Assembly: GCF_021347895.1 (NCBI RefSeq)
Contig: NC_067114.1
Location: 30,170,373 to 30,234,372, forward strand
Reading direction: 5' to 3'
Length of the DNA: 64,000 bases
Source of the DNA: Acanthochromis polyacanthus
Lineage: Eukaryota; Chordata; Actinopteri; Pomacentridae
Part shown: in pieces, positions 60,276 through 64,000 of the stretch
How the letters are laid out: each line of letters opens with the position of its first letter
Position numbering within the stretch: the stretch's first letter is position 1
Notes under the pieces: model-generated
Told to the model about the DNA's origin: nothing
Database searches by the model: none
The model's input: the letters and a program-made list of their open reading frames with translations, nothing else
Translations under genes and position numbers: made by a program

Positions 60276-60881
60276 GGGGGAGAAGCAACATGAGTCAGAT
60301 CAATTTCACGCCTTCAAAAATCACATAAACAGCAACCAACAACATCTGCTGTTTTGTGTCAATTCATCAACCTTTCAGCGAATGCATTATCCAGGCACTC
60401 CAAGCCGTCCGTGTTCAAATGTAAGAAGGAAAAACATGCTGTAGAACCTGAAACTAGTCTTTACGCAGGCTGAGCGTCATTCCAACCAACATTTCTTTCT
60501 CTTTCCAGTTTACTTTTTCTAAAGTTTTGGCTGTTGTGCATATGCATACAGACATACAGTATCACTGTACCAAAGTAAACCAGTTTGTGTTTACCACCAG
60601 CCACAGAAATACACAGCGTCCTGAGTGTCTGTGCGCCATCATTACGCACGCACTAAAATGACGCAAGTGCGCTTGGGGATACAGACAACTGCGCGTACAT
60701 ACACACCACCACATCCACAATCTCACTCCATCGCCATCTGTGACGCCACGAACGTCGCGCGGCCCCTACCAGCCACAACGAGGTATCTCAAATATCTCCA
60801 AATACACCGGAGCTTGACGGCACTCTGCTAGCACGTTAATACAGGAGCAGTACACAGCGACTGAGTGACATGGTAATTACA

Positions 60882-60895
60882 CCCCCCCCCCCCCC
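60882..60895. repeat. poly(C) tract
   Basis: About 14 consecutive C on the plus strand. Confidence 0.9.
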
Positions 60896-60969
60896 TCTTT
60901 CTCACTTTACCACCCCCACCCTCTCTCTGCTTAGCCCCCACTTACAGGCAGCCTTCTAACTCTACTTAC

Positions 60970-61260
60970 TGTGCGTCCTGACTCTTTCTCTCCACCGGGT
61001 TTTCCAGAGTCCAGAGCCGAACAGCTAGCAGATCTCCGGGCTCCGAGTGTGAACCGGAGCTGAAACAGCGGCCGGTAGTAGTGGCCTGCTCTCTCTCACA
61101 CACACTCCCTCCCTCTCCCGCTCTGTCTCTACTTTACTGACCCCTTTAGGATCCCCGCGAAGCCGTTAAACCGTCACTTGCTTTCTAGAATGTGAAATAT
61201 ATAGTACATTGTCAACTCCCCAAAACCATAAAACTAACTTTATGGACCCCACGTGACCAG
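60970..61260 (-). promoter_or_regulatory. candidate distal promoter and noncoding first exon toward mir-10c/hoxb4a
   Basis: On the minus strand an E-box CACGTG (61250-61255) is followed by CCATAAAG, a TATATAT box (about 61197-61204), and about 230 bases further a consensus donor GCACA|GTAAGTAG with exon end at 60970. The order of E-box, TATA and donor fits a first exon. It lies 14 kb upstream of mir-10c. Long transcripts covering mir-10 and Hox4/Hox3 from promoters near Hox5 are known in vertebrates; that this is one is inference. Confidence 0.4.
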
Positions 61261-62478
61261 AGGAGAGCCAGTGAGAGGTATCAGTCTGAGGCCAGGCCTG
61301 ATCTTTACGATCCAACTTGGAGATAAAAACCCTCATCTGTTTGACATGTAAATGTCAAAGCTGCCTTCTTTTTTATAGTTTGGCCCAAAGCAGAAGGGGG
61401 TTAGCTTTTAAAAAAATATCTCAACACACATACACACACAGAAGAGGCAGGAGATAGAGGTTGTGTCCAGATGAGGCTCGAAGCTGGACCTCTTCCCCCC
61501 CTGAGCTCAGAAACAAAGCCGTGTATGAGCAGGGAAACTGCAGCACCATCAGCCGGTGAGTTTAAAAGTTCAGTTGGTTGTTTACAGTTGGAAATCAGGA
61601 GAAGGTAACCTAATTTGTCCGGGAGTGGCCTCCGTTAGGGCGGAAAAGGGAGAAAAGTGACCAATTTGTCCACCGCGAGTAGTTTGTTGTCTTGTCAGAC
61701 TTGGTCAGCAGAGATGGAAACAGGCCTGTGCGTGTGTATGTGCGTGCACGTGTGTATCTGCGCGTTTAATGCAGCTTGTTTAGTGATTGGTGAGCTCGGC
61801 GCTGTGATGCTGCTGTGATGCAGGAGGTTGTCGCCTTGGAAATGTGGTGTTTAGGGCTCAAGAGAGGCCTGGAGAACAGAGGACAGGCCTCCGGAGTGAT
61901 GCTGGTGTGGCGCGTATTTACGCATGGAGCAGCCCTGTTTTTCCACAGTGAATCAGTTGGAAGAAGTGAAAATGTTACATTGTTTAGGGATAGATTTTTG
62001 CATCAGATGTCACAAAATACTCCAAAAATATGCAAAAGAGGCAGAGAGTAAAAATACAGCGAAGTTTTGGAACTTGATATTTTTTTCCTGCAAGAACTGA
62101 ACTCGCATTGAAAAAGAAAATAGCCCAGACCTGCAAAAAGCTTCATCCGGATCAAATCACACAGTGCCAGGCTATTTCTCATCTCAGGCAGACTTCGTAA
62201 TGTAGACTAACATAGTTTAAAGAACTCAAAGTTTTGCATCTGACAGCCGATGCCATCCAGGGGCAGAGATTTGCATCTGAAACATAAAATACGGAACAAC
62301 AAAACAATGTGCCAGTTTGAACTGATTGAACCAGTTTTCTGCTTCAATTCCAACAAATCTTAGAGGCTTCTAAAACGTTTGGCCCGTGTAAACCTCAATC
62401 CCTCTTAAGCCATTTGTGCGGCAGTTTGGTTTATGAGCAGCTGTTTCAGTCTATCTGCTTTTGATGAGTATGAGGAAC
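61261..62478. other. intergenic, no gene seen
   Basis: No coding sequence is visible. A DR3-type pair, TGAACT-GAT-TGAACC, lies at 62318-62332 near the hoxb5a 3' end. Confidence 0.5.
62318..62332. promoter_or_regulatory. DR3 receptor-like site
   Basis: TGAACT-GAT-TGAACC has two consensus half-sites with a 3-bp spacer, the spacing favoured by VDR/RXR. Its half-sites are the same as in the two perfect DR5 elements. Confidence 0.3.
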
Positions 62479-63553
62479 TTTATTGTTTCTGGGTTTTTTT
62501 TTTTACTCCAAGTTACAAACAAATACAAAAAGCTCACTGGCAGAAAGCTTACAGGCCTTAGAGGACGGTAGCCATTTTCCCTTACATACCTACACACTCT
62601 CTCTCCACACACACCTCATCCATGCGCGCACTCACACACTGCAACTACAAAGAGCCAACTGGTCACATTTAAAAATGTCAATATATATCTATATACATCA
62701 TTTCTGAAACATAGATCCAATAATTACAATAATAATAACAATATGATACAGTTACACTTTTCCGAATATTAGAGCTATACACAACATTATGGATGGATGC
62801 GGAGATGAAGGCAGCTCTGATTTGCTTTTAAACAAACACACTCACACACCTTCGCTGCGTCCTCAATAAAAATAGGAGCAGATTTGAATGGCAAGTCCGA
62901 GAAGAGCGAGCGGGGTGGACTGTGGGGGGTGGGGGGCTTCAAACTAGTAGGATATACACGGTTACTGGGTGTAAATAACTTACAGTAAGAGCTCACATGC
63001 TGACTTCTCTAGAAAGCACTTGGTCAATTACAAAACATCGGCACTTGACACGTAAAACGATATTTAGACATTAAACAATAGGTAGCAAGGTTGTAAGGTA
63101 GGACGTAAGGTAGAAACGTAGTTAGGTAGCATATTCATCCTCTCCTCCGGACAGCTACTTTAAAAACGACGACAACATACAGGAACACTAAGTTTTAGAT
63201 TTTTTTTCTTTTTTACAAGAGCAAGTACCACAGTCATTATTTTTACGTTGCCCTAAAACACCAAAGACCAACATGCCAAACAAATAAAAGTGCTGCGCTG
63301 CTGTACAGTACTCGGTTGATAATATGAAATGTTTTTAAATCTAGATTTGGAATCTGTTTGTTTCTTCATCACCGTCTTCTTCTTTAGCTCCATTTTCTGC
63401 TGGCCTCTCTTTTTTATGTTTTTCTTCAAGTTTTCTTTAATTTTCCTGCTGTTTCTGTCTCGTGTCCCTCCTGGGAAGCCTGGTAGTAACCTTTCCAAAC
63501 AGATGGACGGATGGATATTATATTTTTAAATTTTTTTCCAAATGGTTTCATCT
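62479..63553 (-). other. hoxb5a: hoxb5a probable 3' UTR
   Basis: Noncoding sequence directly after the hoxb5a stop codon. A minus-strand AATAAA at 62479-62484 would end a UTR of about 1.1 kb. I see no miR-10 7mer match here. Confidence 0.5.

Positions 63554-64000
<447 letters not shown>

Overview
This 64 kb window is part of a vertebrate Hox cluster, almost certainly the HoxBa cluster of a ray-finned (teleost, probably percomorph) fish. All recognised genes read on the minus strand: hoxb3a (two coding exons, 1860-7850), hoxb4a (two coding exons, 42510-44783) and the last coding exon of hoxb5a (63554-63801; its first exon lies beyond the window end). The B identity rests on the whole Hox3 C-terminal domain of the first gene, the Hox4 N-terminus and C-terminal tail of the second, and the C-terminus ending in SAFQP of the third. 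The microRNA gene mir-10c sits at about 46.82-46.91 kb, 2.1 kb upstream of the hoxb4a start codon, where vertebrate HoxB clusters carry their mir-10 gene. The fish assignment comes from the mir-10c sequence, the compact introns and two dispersed elements of types common in fish genomes; the percomorph call is inference.

Layout: 1-1859, 3' flank and probable 3' UTR of hoxb3a with three miR-10 seed matches; 1860-7850, hoxb3a with a 4.5 kb intron holding two MITE-like elements; 7851-11300, hoxb3a 5' leader, a candidate noncoding first exon and a perfect DR5 retinoic-acid response element (RARE); 11.3-40.9 kb, a long intergenic stretch without protein genes but with a second perfect DR5, a CpG-rich block, candidate noncoding exons, an inverted pair of a 200-bp repeat and several microsatellites; 41-44.95 kb, hoxb4a with its 3' flank and E-box/CCAAT promoter; 45-61 kb, mir-10c and several RARE-like sites; 60.97-61.26 kb, a candidate distal promoter and noncoding exon reading toward mir-10c and hoxb4a; 62.4-64 kb, the 3' end of hoxb5a.

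How the parts fit: the Hox proteins are DNA-binding transcription factors that pattern the hindbrain, spinal cord and paraxial mesoderm along the body axis, and retinoic acid drives the 3' half of the cluster. The RARE-like sites fit that input. The miR-10 seed matches downstream of hoxb3a and hoxb4a suggest that mir-10c represses its own neighbours. Strong splice donors on the minus strand upstream of hoxb3a and in the hoxb4a-hoxb5a interval suggest long alternative transcripts. No wholly new gene system was recognised. The most interesting signals are regulatory: paired DR5 elements, miR-10 target clusters, a recurring TTTACGCA octamer, and a perfect 16-bp hairpin containing it twice.
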